Notes: generated by a model not told the origin, from the sequence alone. Counted from the first letter of the stretch, positions 17,000-27,360 are shown. The stretch is DNA of 64,000 nt from Veillonella absiana (GCF_032970905.1 NZ_JAWJZA010000006.1); one strand, 5' to 3'. Numbers and translations: made by a program.

Positions 17000-18253
17000 T
17001 TGGCTAAAGATAAAGAAACTATGCGTTGTAGCTTTTGCGGACGCACTAGTGAAGAAGTACGCAAATTAGTGGCAGGTCCTAATGTATTTATCTGCGATGA
17101 ATGCATTGAAGTATGTCAAAGCATTATCGAAGAAGAATTAGGTGCAATAGAATCTGAAGGCTTTGCCCTTAAAGAAGTACCTACACCAAAAGAAATTAAA
17201 GCACATCTTGACCAATATGTTATTGGTCAAGATAGTGCTAAAATCTCCTTGGCTGTAGCAGTATATAATCACTATAAACGTTTACAAACAGATAATGTTG
17301 TAGATGATGTAGAATTACAAAAAGCAAATGTATTGTTCATTGGACCTACAGGTAGTGGGAAAACATTGTTAGCCCAAACCTTGGCGAAAATGCTAGAAGT
17401 ACCATTTGCCATTGCTGATGCGACAAGCTTAACAGAGGCTGGTTACGTTGGGGAAGATGTGGAAAATATCTTACTCAAATTAATCCAAGCTGCTGATTTT
17501 GATATTGAGCGCGCAGAACGCGGCATTATTTATATCGATGAAATCGATAAAATCGCCCGCAAATCTGAAAATCCTTCCATTACACGTGATGTGTCTGGGG
17601 AAGGTGTGCAACAGGCATTACTTAAAATACTAGAAGGTACGGTCGCTTCTGTTCCACCGCAAGGGGGACGTAAGCATCCTAATCAAGAGATGTTACAAAT
17701 TGATACAACAAATATCTTGTTCATTTGTGGCGGTGCTTTTGACGGAATGGATAGAGTCATTTCCAAACGTACAGCTAAGAAAACTCTAGGGTTCGGCGCT
17801 GATGTGCAACGAACTGAAGAGAAGGATGTGTCTGCTATTTTGAAACAAGTTGTACCAGAAGATTTGTTAAAATTTGGTCTTATCCCTGAATTCATTGGAC
17901 GTTTACCAGTAATGGTAACACTTGATCTATTGGACAGAGATGCATTGATTCAAATTTTGACACAGCCTAAAAACGCATTGACAAAACAATACGAAAAAAT
18001 GGTATCCCTTGATGGCGTTGAGTTGACTTTCACCCAAGATGCATTAGAAGAAATCGCTGATGAAGCATTACAGCGTAAAACTGGTGCTCGTGGATTGCGT
18101 TCCATTATTGAAAAAGTAATGAAACATGTGATGTACGAAATTCCATCTATGCCAGACGTTAAAAAATGTATTGTAAACCGTGAATCCGTAATAGGCACAG
18201 GTGAACCTATACTCAAAAATGAGGCAGACCAAGATATCCAGTTGAACTCGTAA
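17000..18253 (+). CDS. clpX: ATP-dependent Clp protease ATP-binding subunit ClpX
   Basis: This 417-residue AAA+ unfoldase feeds substrates to ClpP. The N-terminal zinc-binding domain has Cys10, Cys13, Cys32 and Cys35. Walker A GPTGSGKT is at 115-122; Walker B reads IIYIDEID. The pore loop GYVGED and the RKH loop (GGRKHPNQE) are intact. The ClpP-docking loop appears as LGFGA, a conservative variant of IGFGA. TTG 17000 is the start, with GGAGGA a few bases upstream. Confidence 0.98.
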   Translation: MAKDKETMRCSFCGRTSEEVRKLVAGPNVFICDECIEVCQSIIEEELGAIESEGFALKEVPTPKEIKAHLDQYVIGQDSAKISLAVAVYNHYKRLQTDNVVDDVELQKANVLFIGPTGSGKTLLAQTLAKMLEVPFAIADATSLTEAGYVGEDVENILLKLIQAADFDIERAERGIIYIDEIDKIARKSENPSITRDVSGEGVQQALLKILEGTVASVPPQGGRKHPNQEMLQIDTTNILFICGGAFDGMDRVISKRTAKKTLGFGADVQRTEEKDVSAILKQVVPEDLLKFGLIPEFIGRLPVMVTLDLLDRDALIQILTQPKNALTKQYEKMVSLDGVELTFTQDALEEIADEALQRKTGARGLRSIIEKVMKHVMYEIPSMPDVKKCIVNRESVIGTGEPILKNEADQDIQLNS

Positions 18254-18257
18254 TTCT

Positions 18258-18294
18258 AAGAAACTCATTTCTGTGTAGGAATGAGTTTCTTTTC
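18258..18294 (+). terminator. Terminator after clpX
   Basis: A 12-bp stem (18258-18269 with 18280-18291) ends in TTCTTTTC immediately after clpX and separates it from lon. Confidence 0.75.
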
Positions 18295-18318
18295 ATAATA
18301 TATAAAACCGGAGGAACT

Positions 18319-20628
18319 ATGAATTTACTCGAAGTGGGAATTCCTACTGTCCCTTTGAGAGGTATGGTAGTGTACCCAAATATCGTAATTCATCTTGATA
18401 TTGGCCGCGATAAATCCATCAAAGCCGTTGAAAAAGCGATGGAAAACGACCGTATTCTTGCGGTAGTAACTCAAAAAGATGATGCTGTGGAGGATCCAAC
18501 TATTCATGATTTGGCAGTGATGGGGACTCTCGTTAAAATAAAACAAATGTTACGTCTGCCAGGGGGCATCGTACGTATTCTCGTAGAAGGTATTACTCGT
18601 ATTCGCGTGATGAATATAACGAGTATGGATCCATTCTATGTAGGCGATTTTGATCGTGTTGGTTCTGTCTATGATGATGATGTGGAATTAGAAGCCTACC
18701 GTCGGCTCGTACAAGCAAAATTCACGAATTGGGCAGAAGAAGCAAAATCCATTACAGAAGAAGGCATCAGCCGTGTGATGGAATTGCGTGACCCTTGTGA
18801 ATTGGCTGACCAAGTAGCATTCCTATTGCCCATCGATAATAGCAAACGTCAAGAGCTATTGGAGGAACTAAATGTAGCTCGTCGTTTAAATATGATTGTA
18901 GGCATCTTGAATATGGAATTGCAAATCTCTGATTTGGAAAATTCCATTAATAACCAAGTTCGCCAATCCATGGAAAAAGCACAAAAGGAATATTTCCTTC
19001 GCGAAAAAATTCGTGTTATCCATGATGAATTAGGTGATAAAGGTGATCCAGAGGAAGAAGCAGAAGAACTTCGCAAACAATTGAAGAATTTGGAATTGTC
19101 CGAAGAGATTCATGAGCGTATCGATAAAGAGATTTCTCGCTATAGCCGTATGCCATCCATGATGCCAGAAGCTACCATCCTAAGAAATTATTTAGATTGG
19201 GTGCTTAATTTGCCATGGAATGAATTCTCTGATGATCGTTTAGATATTAAAGAAGCGCGGGAAATGCTAGATGCGGATCACTATGGTTTGGATAAAGTAA
19301 AAAAACGTATTCTTGAATTCCTTGCTGTTCGTAAACTCACAGATAAACAAAGTGGGTCTATCCTTTGTTTAGTAGGCCCTCCAGGGGTTGGTAAAACATC
19401 TTTGGCCACGTCTATTGCAAAGGCGATGAACCGTAAATTTGTACGTGCTTCCCTAGGTGGTGTTCGTGATGAAGCGGAAATTCGTGGTCATCGTCGTACG
19501 TACATCGGTGCATTGCCAGGCCGTATGATTCAAGGTATTAAAAATGCAGGAACGCGTAATCCTGTGTTCTTACTTGATGAAATCGACAAATTAGCCTCTG
19601 ATTACAAGGGCGATCCATCCTCTGCATTGTTAGAGGTCTTGGACCCTGAACAAAATAACACATTTAGCGATCACTTCATTGAAATTCCATTTGACTTCTC
19701 TGATGTATTCTGGATTACTACAGCTAACGTAGCCTCCAATATTCCGGGTCCGTTATTAGATCGTATGGAAATCATCGAGCTCACAAGCTATATGGAAGAC
19801 GAGAAATTAGAAATCGCTAAACGATATTTGGCACCAAAACAAATTATACGCAATGGTTTAGAAGACCATAAAGTGAAATTGTCTGATGCTGTATTGAAAA
19901 AAATTGTTTCTGAGTATACTCGAGAAGCAGGTGTGCGTCGTCTTGAAAAAACAATTGCTAAAGTATGTCGCAAAATGGCGTACCAAATTGTGGAAGAAGA
20001 CGGTACATCACCAAAAGTATCCGTTAAAAATCTTCATGAATATCTTGGTGCGCCAATCTATATTGAAGAAGAACGTGAAAAACGCCCACAAGTTGGTCTT
20101 GTATGCGGTTTAGCATGGACTTCTGTAGGTGGTGTTGTGCTTCCTTGTGAAGCTACCACTATGGCTGGCACTGGCAAATTAAGTCTCACCGGTAGCCTTG
20201 GTAAAGTTATGCAAGAATCTGGTCACGCTGCGATGAGCTATATCCGTCATAATGCGAAAGCCTTGAAGGTGGACGAAGAATTCTATAAAAAATTCGATAT
20301 TCATGTTCATTTGCCAGAAGGGGCTACGCCTAAGGATGGCCCTTCGGCAGGTATTACCATGACATTGGCTATCGTGTCTGCTTTGACAAACCGTAAAGTT
20401 CGTTCTGATATCGCTATGACTGGTGAAATTACATTACGGGGGCGCGTATTGCCAATCGGTGGATTAAAAGAGAAATTGTTGGCTGCACTTTCCTATGGTG
20501 TGAAAGAAGTGCTTATTCCGAAAGGGAATGTCAAAGATATTGATGAATTGCCGGATAGTGTAAAAGAAGGTCTCATCATTACACCAGTAAAAACTATGGA
20601 TGAAGTATTAGCAAAGGCACTTGTATAA
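18319..20628 (+). CDS. lon: ATP-dependent Lon protease
   Basis: This 769-residue AAA+ protease degrades damaged and regulatory proteins. Domains run in order: the LAN substrate-binding domain (about 8-200), a coiled-coil stretch, AAA+ with GPPGVGKT near 354-361 and FLLDEIDK, then the S16 protease domain with catalytic Ser near 676 in KDGPSAGITM and a lysine in the GGLKEKLLAAL segment. GGAGGAACT precedes the ATG. The stop overlaps the engB start by one base (TAATG), so lon leads an operon with engB and the genes after it. Confidence 0.98.
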   Translation: MNLLEVGIPTVPLRGMVVYPNIVIHLDIGRDKSIKAVEKAMENDRILAVVTQKDDAVEDPTIHDLAVMGTLVKIKQMLRLPGGIVRILVEGITRIRVMNITSMDPFYVGDFDRVGSVYDDDVELEAYRRLVQAKFTNWAEEAKSITEEGISRVMELRDPCELADQVAFLLPIDNSKRQELLEELNVARRLNMIVGILNMELQISDLENSINNQVRQSMEKAQKEYFLREKIRVIHDELGDKGDPEEEAEELRKQLKNLELSEEIHERIDKEISRYSRMPSMMPEATILRNYLDWVLNLPWNEFSDDRLDIKEAREMLDADHYGLDKVKKRILEFLAVRKLTDKQSGSILCLVGPPGVGKTSLATSIAKAMNRKFVRASLGGVRDEAEIRGHRRTYIGALPGRMIQGIKNAGTRNPVFLLDEIDKLASDYKGDPSSALLEVLDPEQNNTFSDHFIEIPFDFSDVFWITTANVASNIPGPLLDRMEIIELTSYMEDEKLEIAKRYLAPKQIIRNGLEDHKVKLSDAVLKKIVSEYTREAGVRRLEKTIAKVCRKMAYQIVEEDGTSPKVSVKNLHEYLGAPIYIEEEREKRPQVGLVCGLAWTSVGGVVLPCEATTMAGTGKLSLTGSLGKVMQESGHAAMSYIRHNAKALKVDEEFYKKFDIHVHLPEGATPKDGPSAGITMTLAIVSALTNRKVRSDIAMTGEITLRGRVLPIGGLKEKLLAALSYGVKEVLIPKGNVKDIDELPDSVKEGLIITPVKTMDEVLAKALV

Positions 20629-21326
20629 TGCAAAAAAGAAAAAAAACGAACAAGCCCCAAGGTCCAGCTCCCGTGTATACGAGAAAGGTACCTGCAGGCC
20701 CTCGCATTATTGCTGCAAAATATAATATATCTTGTGTGAAAGAAGACCAATACCCAGAGGGCGACACAGTAGAGGTTGCCTTCTTGGGTCGCTCTAATGT
20801 AGGTAAATCCTCATTAATTAATTCCTTATGTAATTATCGAGGACTTGCCTTGGTGAGCGGACAGCCGGGTAAAACAAAAACGATTAATTTCTTTGATATC
20901 GAGTCCAAGGAAAACATCAGTGAAACGGAAGAACGCCGTTATAACTGGTTCCTCGTAGATTTACCGGGCTATGGTTTTGCTAAAACGAACAAGGGGAATC
21001 GCGATTTATGGTCTTCTTTCATAGCAGACTATATTTTGCATTCACCGCGATTGATGCTATTATGCCTGTTGATTGACGGCCGTCATCCTGAAATGCCTAT
21101 CGATAAACAAGCCTTTGATTGGCTTGTACAGGCTGGGGTGCCACTACAAATCGTAGTAACGAAAATCGATAAATTAAATTCCAAAGAGCGTCAGTCTAAT
21201 TTAGCGAAAATCAAGGAACTCTATCCAACGGAAACGCCACCGATTCCGTATAGTTCATTGAAACATACGGGACGCGAGCTGTTACAACAACGTATTAATG
21301 AAATATTAGTGGGAGACGAAGCATGA
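20628..21326 (+). CDS. engB: Ribosome biogenesis GTP-binding protein EngB/YsxC
   Basis: This 232-residue essential GTPase of 50S assembly has P-loop GRSNVGKSS (about 53-61), G3 DLPGYGFAK and G4 VTKIDKL. About 30 basic residues precede the core, somewhat longer than usual. It overlaps lon by one base and the following polyprenyl synthase by four bases, indicating tight coupling. The lon-engB order is widespread in Firmicutes. Confidence 0.97.
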   Translation: MQKRKKTNKPQGPAPVYTRKVPAGPRIIAAKYNISCVKEDQYPEGDTVEVAFLGRSNVGKSSLINSLCNYRGLALVSGQPGKTKTINFFDIESKENISETEERRYNWFLVDLPGYGFAKTNKGNRDLWSSFIADYILHSPRLMLLCLLIDGRHPEMPIDKQAFDWLVQAGVPLQIVVTKIDKLNSKERQSNLAKIKELYPTETPPIPYSSLKHTGRELLQQRINEILVGDEA

Positions 21327-22294
21327 GCGAGGCTACACAATTCGATATAATTGAACAAATCGGCCAAGACTTAGAACAAGTCGAAGTATCTCTAGCAGCG
21401 TCTTTTGAAACGGGTGCAGAGGATTTCAATGCTCTGATTCGGCCGTTATCTGCAGCAGGTGGTAAACGCTTGCGTGCACAACTCTGTATTTTGGTAGCTC
21501 TTGCGGGAAATTCCGTACAAGAGGAGCGTATTAAAATTGCAGAATCTGTGGAAATGTTACATTTGGCAACATTGATTCATGATGATGTACTCGACCAAGC
21601 CGCTATTCGACGCGGAGAAAGTACCATCCACACTCATAAGGGCAATAAAATCGCTATTTTAAGTGGAGATTATCTATTTGCCAAATGTTTTGCTTTGGTG
21701 GCTAGTCTTAACAGTACGGAATACCTTAAGGTGTTTACACATATCATCACATGCCTCGTTGAGGGTGAATTCATGCAGATGGAGGATGTGTACCGCATTG
21801 ACCAAGGAATTGACCGTTATATGACGAAAACCCAGAAAAAAACGGCAGACTTTATGGAAGGCTGTATGGAACTGGGCGGCATGTTAGGGGGATGGTCTCC
21901 TGAGCATATCGTGCAATTGAAACGCTATGGTCACGCATTGGGGATGGCATTCCAAATTACCGATGATATCATGGACTATCGTGAAAGCTCCGATACTACG
22001 GGCAAACCGTCAGGCAATGATCTCAAGGAAGGTTTATTAACCTATCCATTATTGAGCATTGTTACAGATGACAATAAAGACAAACTATTGGCAGATATTA
22101 AAAACCTTGTTAATGGCGGTGATGATCAAGCCATCATTGACTATGTCATTGCTCAAGGCGGTGTAGATAATACCCTAGTTGTAGCTGATAAATACTGCAA
22201 TGACGCCTATGATGCACTAAACCAATTACCTGATTTTGATGGTAAAGTACTATTAGAAATGGCTGTAGCTAATTTAGCAGATAGAAAGGTATAG
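21323..22294 (+). CDS. Trans-polyprenyl diphosphate synthase
   Basis: This 323-residue all-helical prenyltransferase elongates allylic diphosphates with isopentenyl diphosphate to make the side chain of menaquinone or another long isoprenoid. The first Asp-rich motif is DDVLD in LIHDDVLDQAA (about 89) and the second is DDIMD in QITDDIMDY (about 213). The region before it (GGKRLRAQL) binds diphosphate. Chain length cannot be read reliably; heptaprenyl or octaprenyl types are likely. It is coupled to engB (ATGA) and followed by tatC one base after its stop. Confidence 0.92.
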   Translation: MSEATQFDIIEQIGQDLEQVEVSLAASFETGAEDFNALIRPLSAAGGKRLRAQLCILVALAGNSVQEERIKIAESVEMLHLATLIHDDVLDQAAIRRGESTIHTHKGNKIAILSGDYLFAKCFALVASLNSTEYLKVFTHIITCLVEGEFMQMEDVYRIDQGIDRYMTKTQKKTADFMEGCMELGGMLGGWSPEHIVQLKRYGHALGMAFQITDDIMDYRESSDTTGKPSGNDLKEGLLTYPLLSIVTDDNKDKLLADIKNLVNGGDDQAIIDYVIAQGGVDNTLVVADKYCNDAYDALNQLPDFDGKVLLEMAVANLADRKV

Positions 22295-22295
22295 T

Positions 22296-23282
22296 ATGGA
22301 AGCGTTCGAACCGAAAGACTTCGAATATCCCCCTAAGAAACCTTCTCTTGATAGTGTGATTCGTCAGAAACGGCGACAAGTGGCACTAGCCAAAGAGCAA
22401 CAAGCCTTCAAGGTAGGACCACATCCAACGGAAGCAAATCCTAAGGGAGTTGCCGGTGATGAGAATGTGGAAACTACTGATGGGGACGTAGTAGCGGGTT
22501 CTGATAACACTGGTGACTCTAGTGTTGGTACACAAATAGTTGAACAAGAACCGCGTTATACGGAAATGGAACAAAAAATGATGGACGAGGCTCGTGATTT
22601 GTCCTTGGTAGGGCATTTAACAGAGTTGCGTCACCGTATTATTATTATGGCTATTGCCATAGTCATTGGCTCAGGGATCGCCTTTTATTATGTAGATGTT
22701 TTATTGGCTTTATTGGTTGGTCCTGCGGGCAAACTCTATTATATGCGTCCTACAGAAGCGTTCTTTACCTATATGAAGGTGGCTGTTGTAGGCGGTATCA
22801 TATTAGCATCGCCTGTCATTTTATACCAAATATGGATGTTCATCGTACCAGCCCTGACAACGCGAGAGAAACGACTGACAAACTGGATTATTCCCGTGGC
22901 GGTCATGTTGTTTGCGATGGGGATTATATTTTCCTATACTCTCGTCTTGCCGGCAGCCGTTAAATTCTTTATTGGATTCGGTACAGATGAATTAGAAGCA
23001 CTATTTTCTATTGGTCAATACATAGACTTTGTGATAGCCTTTATATTGCCATTTGGATTGATTTTTGAACTACCGCTGGTGTTAATCATTATGGGGTATT
23101 TCAATTTAATCAACTCCATGTTCTTAAAGAGCAAACGAAAAATCTTTATTTTACTGTCTTTCATTATCGGGGCGGCCATCTCGCCAACACCTGATATGTT
23201 TTCTCAGACGATGATTGCATTGCCGATGATTTGTCTCTATGAAATTTCCGTCTTTGTATTATCGAAAATGATGAAAAAGTAA
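22296..23282 (+). CDS. tatC: Sec-independent translocase TatC with N-terminal extension
   Basis: This 328-residue protein contains a complete TatC from about residue 100: LVGHLTELRHRI marks the first cytoplasmic segment, and six membrane helices follow, with the conserved RPTEAFFTYMKV and ASPVILYQIW stretches. TatC recognises twin-arginine signal peptides. Ordinary TatC is about 240-260 residues. Here about 95 hydrophilic residues precede it, basic at first (IRQKRRQ) and later Gly/Asp/Val-rich, without a membrane segment. No tatA or tatB is adjacent. The start is supported by AGAAAGGT and tight spacing after the previous gene. Confidence 0.94.
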   Translation: MEAFEPKDFEYPPKKPSLDSVIRQKRRQVALAKEQQAFKVGPHPTEANPKGVAGDENVETTDGDVVAGSDNTGDSSVGTQIVEQEPRYTEMEQKMMDEARDLSLVGHLTELRHRIIIMAIAIVIGSGIAFYYVDVLLALLVGPAGKLYYMRPTEAFFTYMKVAVVGGIILASPVILYQIWMFIVPALTTREKRLTNWIIPVAVMLFAMGIIFSYTLVLPAAVKFFIGFGTDELEALFSIGQYIDFVIAFILPFGLIFELPLVLIIMGYFNLINSMFLKSKRKIFILLSFIIGAAISPTPDMFSQTMIALPMICLYEISVFVLSKMMKK

Positions 23283-23302
23283 TGTTACTTTTAGGAGGAA
23301 CA

Positions 23303-25960
23303 ATGAAAACCTACGAAAATTTAACGACCTATAACCCTGGTGACATTGAGAAAAAATGGTATGGTTATTGGGAAGCACAAGGCTACTTTCACGAAGAAGT
23401 AGATTCCAATAAACCACCATTCAGCATTGTCTTGCCACCTCCGAATGTAACAGGTATGTTACACATGGGTCATGCCCTTGATAACACATTGCAAGATATC
23501 TTGATTCGTTTCAAACGCATGCAAGGTTATAACGTATTGTGGATGCCTGGTACTGACCATGCGGGTATCGCTACACAAATTAAAGTAGAAGAAATGCTTG
23601 CGAAAAACGAAGGCAAATCTCGTCACGATTTAGGTCGTGAAAAATTTGTGGAACGCGTATGGGAATGGAAAAAAGAATACGGCGATACTATCGTTAAACA
23701 AATTCGTAGTTTAGGTGCCTCCTGTGACTGGTCTCGTGAACGTTTTACTTTGGATGAAGGCTATTATCATGCAGTGCGCGAAGTATTCGTAGCATTGTAC
23801 GAAAAAGGTTTAATCTATCGTGGTGAACGTATTACGAACTGGTGCCCTCGTTGTAACACTGCGCTCAGTGATGTAGAAGTAGAACATGAAGACGAACATG
23901 GTCATTTGTGGTACATCAACTATCCTGTTAAGGATGATGCTACACGTTTTGTAACAGTGGCTACAACACGTCCTGAAACTATGTTTGGTGACGTGGCGGT
24001 AGCAGTTAACCCTGATGATGATCGGTATAAAGATTTGATTGGTAAAACATTAGTATTACCATTCGTAAATCGTGAAATTCCAGTGATTGCCGATGACTAT
24101 GTTGACTCTAGCTTCGGTACTGGTTGTGTAAAAATTACACCAGCTCATGACCCTAACGATTTTGAAATGGGCCAACGCCATAATTTGGAATCTATCACTG
24201 TTATGAATCTTGATGGTTCTATGAATGCCTTGGCAGGTAAATTTGAAGGTTTGACTCGTGAAGAAGCTCGTAAGCAAGCCGTAGCTGAGTTAAAAGAAAT
24301 GGGCCTATTGGCTAAAATCGATGACCATGATCATGCAGTAGGTCATTGTTCCCGTTGCCATACGATAGTGGAACCATTAGTGTCCAAACAATGGTATGTA
24401 AACATGGAACCATTAGCAAAACCTGCTCTTGATGTGGTATACGATAAATCCATCGAATTCGTGCCAGAACGTTTCACAAAAACGTACACAAACTGGCTTG
24501 AAAATATCCGCGACTGGTGTATCTCTCGCCAATTGTGGTGGGGTCATCGCATTCCTGCTTGGTATTGCGATAGCTGTGGTGAAACCATCGTTTCCCGTGA
24601 GGATATTACAGAATGTCCTCATTGTCATGGGACAGTAACACAAGATCCAGACGTACTTGATACATGGTTCAGTTCCGCTTTGTGGCCATTTGCTACAATG
24701 GGCTGGCCTGAAAATACGAAGGAACTCGAACAATGGTATCCAACTAGCGTACTTGTAACTGGTTACGATATCATCTTCTTCTGGGTAGCTCGCATGATCT
24801 TCATGGGTCTTGAATTTGAAAAGGAAATTCCGTTCAAACACGTATTTATCCATGGTCTCGTTCGCGATAGCCAAGGTCGTAAGATGTCCAAGTCCTTGGG
24901 TAATGGTATCAATCCACTTGATGTAATCGACGAATATGGTGCTGATGCATTGCGTTTTACGTTAGTAACTGGTAATACCCCTGGTAACGATATGCGTTTC
25001 TATATGGAACGCGTTGAGGCGAACCGTAACTTTGCTAATAAAATTTGGAATGCCTCTAAATTCGTATTAATGAACCTCGACGGCTATGATGAAAGCTTCG
25101 TTCCAACCGACGCTGATTTAACATTGGCGGATAAATGGATTATTGAAAGCTATAATGATGCCGTTGCAAACATCACGGCAAACCTAGATAAATTTGAATT
25201 AGGTGAAGCTGCTAGCACTGTATATGATTTCATTTGGAATACATACTGTGACTGGTACATCGAGCTGGCAAAACCTCGTTTGTACAATAAAGAAGGCGGT
25301 CGTGACCGTGCCACTGCACAATACTTGTTGGTTAATATCCTTCGCCATATGCTTGAATTGTTACATCCATTCATGCCGTTTGTAACTGAACACATTTGGC
25401 AACATTTGCCTCATGAAGGGGACAGCATCGTTGTAGCTAAATGGCCAACAGCATTGCCTTTCACAGAACAAAAAGAGGCAGCTCGTCAAATGCAAGTGAT
25501 GATGGATGCTATCAAAGGCATTCGTAACATGCGTGCAGAAATGAATGTACCATTAGGTAAAAAAGCAGAAGTTATTTTGGCACCTACTGATGAGTCCCTC
25601 ATGGACACAGTGTCAGCACATGGTGATTATTTCGTCACATTAGCCTGGGCTGAAAAAGTAACTATCCTTAATAGCACAGATGCTAAACCAGAAAATGCTA
25701 CCGTAACCGTAGTTAATGGTTTAGAAGTATACTTGCTTCTTAAAGATTTGATTGATGCCGACAAAGAACGTGAACGTATCAACAAAGAAAAAGAACAAAT
25801 GAAAAAAGAAATTTCCCGTCTAGAAGGTAAATTGAATAACCAAGGTTTCTTGGACAAAGCACCAGAAGCGGTTGTGGCAAAAGAACAAGAAAAATTGGCT
25901 GAATACAAACAAAAACAACAAGCCTTGTTAGAACGTGAAGAATTCTTGAAAACTTTATAG
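23303..25960 (+). CDS. valS: Valyl-tRNA synthetase
   Basis: This 885-residue class I synthetase charges tRNA-Val. The HIGH box reads PPPNVTGMLHMGHALD and the KMSKS box is KMSKSLGN near residue 527. The CP1 editing domain lies between them, with a zinc-knuckle-like CPRC and further Cys pairs (CDSC, CPHC). A C-terminal coiled coil (RINKEKEQMKKEISRLEGKL) completes the protein. ATG 23303 is used rather than an earlier in-frame ATG at 23282, since AGGAGGAA lies directly before it. It sits inside the lon-to-folC operon; no T-box leader is present. Confidence 0.97.
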   Translation: MKTYENLTTYNPGDIEKKWYGYWEAQGYFHEEVDSNKPPFSIVLPPPNVTGMLHMGHALDNTLQDILIRFKRMQGYNVLWMPGTDHAGIATQIKVEEMLAKNEGKSRHDLGREKFVERVWEWKKEYGDTIVKQIRSLGASCDWSRERFTLDEGYYHAVREVFVALYEKGLIYRGERITNWCPRCNTALSDVEVEHEDEHGHLWYINYPVKDDATRFVTVATTRPETMFGDVAVAVNPDDDRYKDLIGKTLVLPFVNREIPVIADDYVDSSFGTGCVKITPAHDPNDFEMGQRHNLESITVMNLDGSMNALAGKFEGLTREEARKQAVAELKEMGLLAKIDDHDHAVGHCSRCHTIVEPLVSKQWYVNMEPLAKPALDVVYDKSIEFVPERFTKTYTNWLENIRDWCISRQLWWGHRIPAWYCDSCGETIVSREDITECPHCHGTVTQDPDVLDTWFSSALWPFATMGWPENTKELEQWYPTSVLVTGYDIIFFWVARMIFMGLEFEKEIPFKHVFIHGLVRDSQGRKMSKSLGNGINPLDVIDEYGADALRFTLVTGNTPGNDMRFYMERVEANRNFANKIWNASKFVLMNLDGYDESFVPTDADLTLADKWIIESYNDAVANITANLDKFELGEAASTVYDFIWNTYCDWYIELAKPRLYNKEGGRDRATAQYLLVNILRHMLELLHPFMPFVTEHIWQHLPHEGDSIVVAKWPTALPFTEQKEAARQMQVMMDAIKGIRNMRAEMNVPLGKKAEVILAPTDESLMDTVSAHGDYFVTLAWAEKVTILNSTDAKPENATVTVVNGLEVYLLLKDLIDADKERERINKEKEQMKKEISRLEGKLNNQGFLDKAPEAVVAKEQEKLAEYKQKQQALLEREEFLKTL

Positions 25961-25969
25961 GAGGTATCC

Positions 25970-27277
25970 ATGACATACGAACAAGCTGTGCAATATTTAG
26001 AAGAAGCATCATTCTTTGGCATTAAACCAGGCTTGGAACGCATCACTGCGCTCCTCGCTGAATTGGGGAATCCAGAGAAGAGCTATAAAATTGTGCATGT
26101 TACCGGCACGAATGGTAAGGGCTCTGTAACTACGTATGTGTCATATGCCTTGTTTAATAGTGGACTCAGGGTGGGGCGATTTACTTCGCCTCACCTTGAA
26201 TCCTATACAGAGCGTATGCACATCAATGATGCCAACATCAGCGAAGATGGTTTTGGCGCACTCATTGAACGAGTAAAACCAGCGGTGGATGCCATTATTG
26301 CAAAGGGCATCGAAGCACCTACACAATTTGAAATCCTCACAGCAGCGGCATTTTTGTTCTTTCAAGAGCAAGAGGTGGATTATGCGGTGGTAGAGGTAGG
26401 TCTTGGCGGTTTGTTAGATTCTACGAATGTGGTAACACCAGTAGTATCTGTGATTACGAATGTATCCATTGATCATCAGGCCTATTGTGGTAATACCATT
26501 GAGGAAATTGCGCATCACAAGGCGGGCATCATTAAGGAAGGTATTCCTGTAGTGACTGCGGCTCAAGGTGGGGCCCTCAATGTCATAGAGGATGAAGCAA
26601 CTGCTAAACACGCACCACTATATGTGTTTAACAAACGTTTTGGCATTGGTAGTCGTAGCTCTATGAAAACAGGCCAAATGGTGACTGTTAGCACAGAGGA
26701 TGGGCAGCCAGCAATGTTATTTACATCCCTAGTAGGGATTCATCAAGCCGTTAATATTTCTTGTGCATTAATGACCGTCCGTCTATTGATGGACCAAGAT
26801 AGTTCTATCAGTGAAGAAACTATGCGCGAAGGTTTTGCTCGCGCCACATGGCCAGGTCGTTTTGAAATCAAAAAGCACAATGACCGCACGTACATCTTTG
26901 ATGGTGCTCATAATGCGGCAGGCGCTGAAGCCTTTGGCATGACGTATAAAGAACTCTTTAAAGATGAACCTAAAACAATCATTATGGCCATTTTGTCTGA
27001 CAAGGACGAACAAGCCATCATTCGTGAGGTAGTAAAACCGCAAGATACCGTATATACTGTGCCAGCACCGACACCACGTTCTGAAAATCCATTAGCCCTT
27101 GGCAAAACGATTTCTGACATGGTAAAGACCGCTGAGGTAGAAGTATCTACTACTGTGTCTGATGCTTTGACTACAGCGACTGAAACAACAAAGAGTGGAG
27201 ACACTATCGTTGTGTGTGGGTCACTCTATATTCTCGGTGAAGCTAGAGCCTGGTTACAGCAACAAGATTCTCATTAA
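25970..27277 (+). CDS. folC: Bifunctional folylpolyglutamate synthase/dihydrofolate synthase
   Basis: This 435-residue Mur-ligase-type enzyme adds glutamate to dihydropteroate and to folates. The ATP loop VTGTNGKGSV is near residues 43-52, followed by SPHLESYTERM, the Glu-containing VVEVGLGG and the C-terminal substrate domain entered at DGAHNAAG. AGGAGGT precedes the ATG nine bases after valS; valS-folC is a standard pair in Firmicutes. It is the last gene before a strong terminator. Confidence 0.96.
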   Translation: MTYEQAVQYLEEASFFGIKPGLERITALLAELGNPEKSYKIVHVTGTNGKGSVTTYVSYALFNSGLRVGRFTSPHLESYTERMHINDANISEDGFGALIERVKPAVDAIIAKGIEAPTQFEILTAAAFLFFQEQEVDYAVVEVGLGGLLDSTNVVTPVVSVITNVSIDHQAYCGNTIEEIAHHKAGIIKEGIPVVTAAQGGALNVIEDEATAKHAPLYVFNKRFGIGSRSSMKTGQMVTVSTEDGQPAMLFTSLVGIHQAVNISCALMTVRLLMDQDSSISEETMREGFARATWPGRFEIKKHNDRTYIFDGAHNAAGAEAFGMTYKELFKDEPKTIIMAILSDKDEQAIIREVVKPQDTVYTVPAPTPRSENPLALGKTISDMVKTAEVEVSTTVSDALTTATETTKSGDTIVVCGSLYILGEARAWLQQQDSH

Positions 27278-27300
27278 TGTATTCTTGAATTACATATAGA

Positions 27301-27332
27301 AAACGTATTGGTTGCGGCCAATACGTTTTTTT
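27301..27332 (+). terminator. Terminator of the lon-folC operon
   Basis: A perfect 11-bp stem (27301-27311 with 27318-27328) is followed by T-rich sequence 23 bases after the folC stop. Confidence 0.9.
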
Positions 27333-27360
27333 GTATACACTATACGTAACATGCTATAAT
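27331..27360 (+). promoter_or_regulatory. Promoter candidate for the O-antigen-ligase-like gene
   Basis: TTGTAT (27331-27336) and a perfect TATAAT (27355-27360) are separated by 18 bases, about 50 bp before ATG 27411. Confidence 0.45.

Noticed and set aside
24413..24874. 153-codon minus-strand frame opposite valS
   Set aside because: Antisense shadow of valS without ribosome site or domain.
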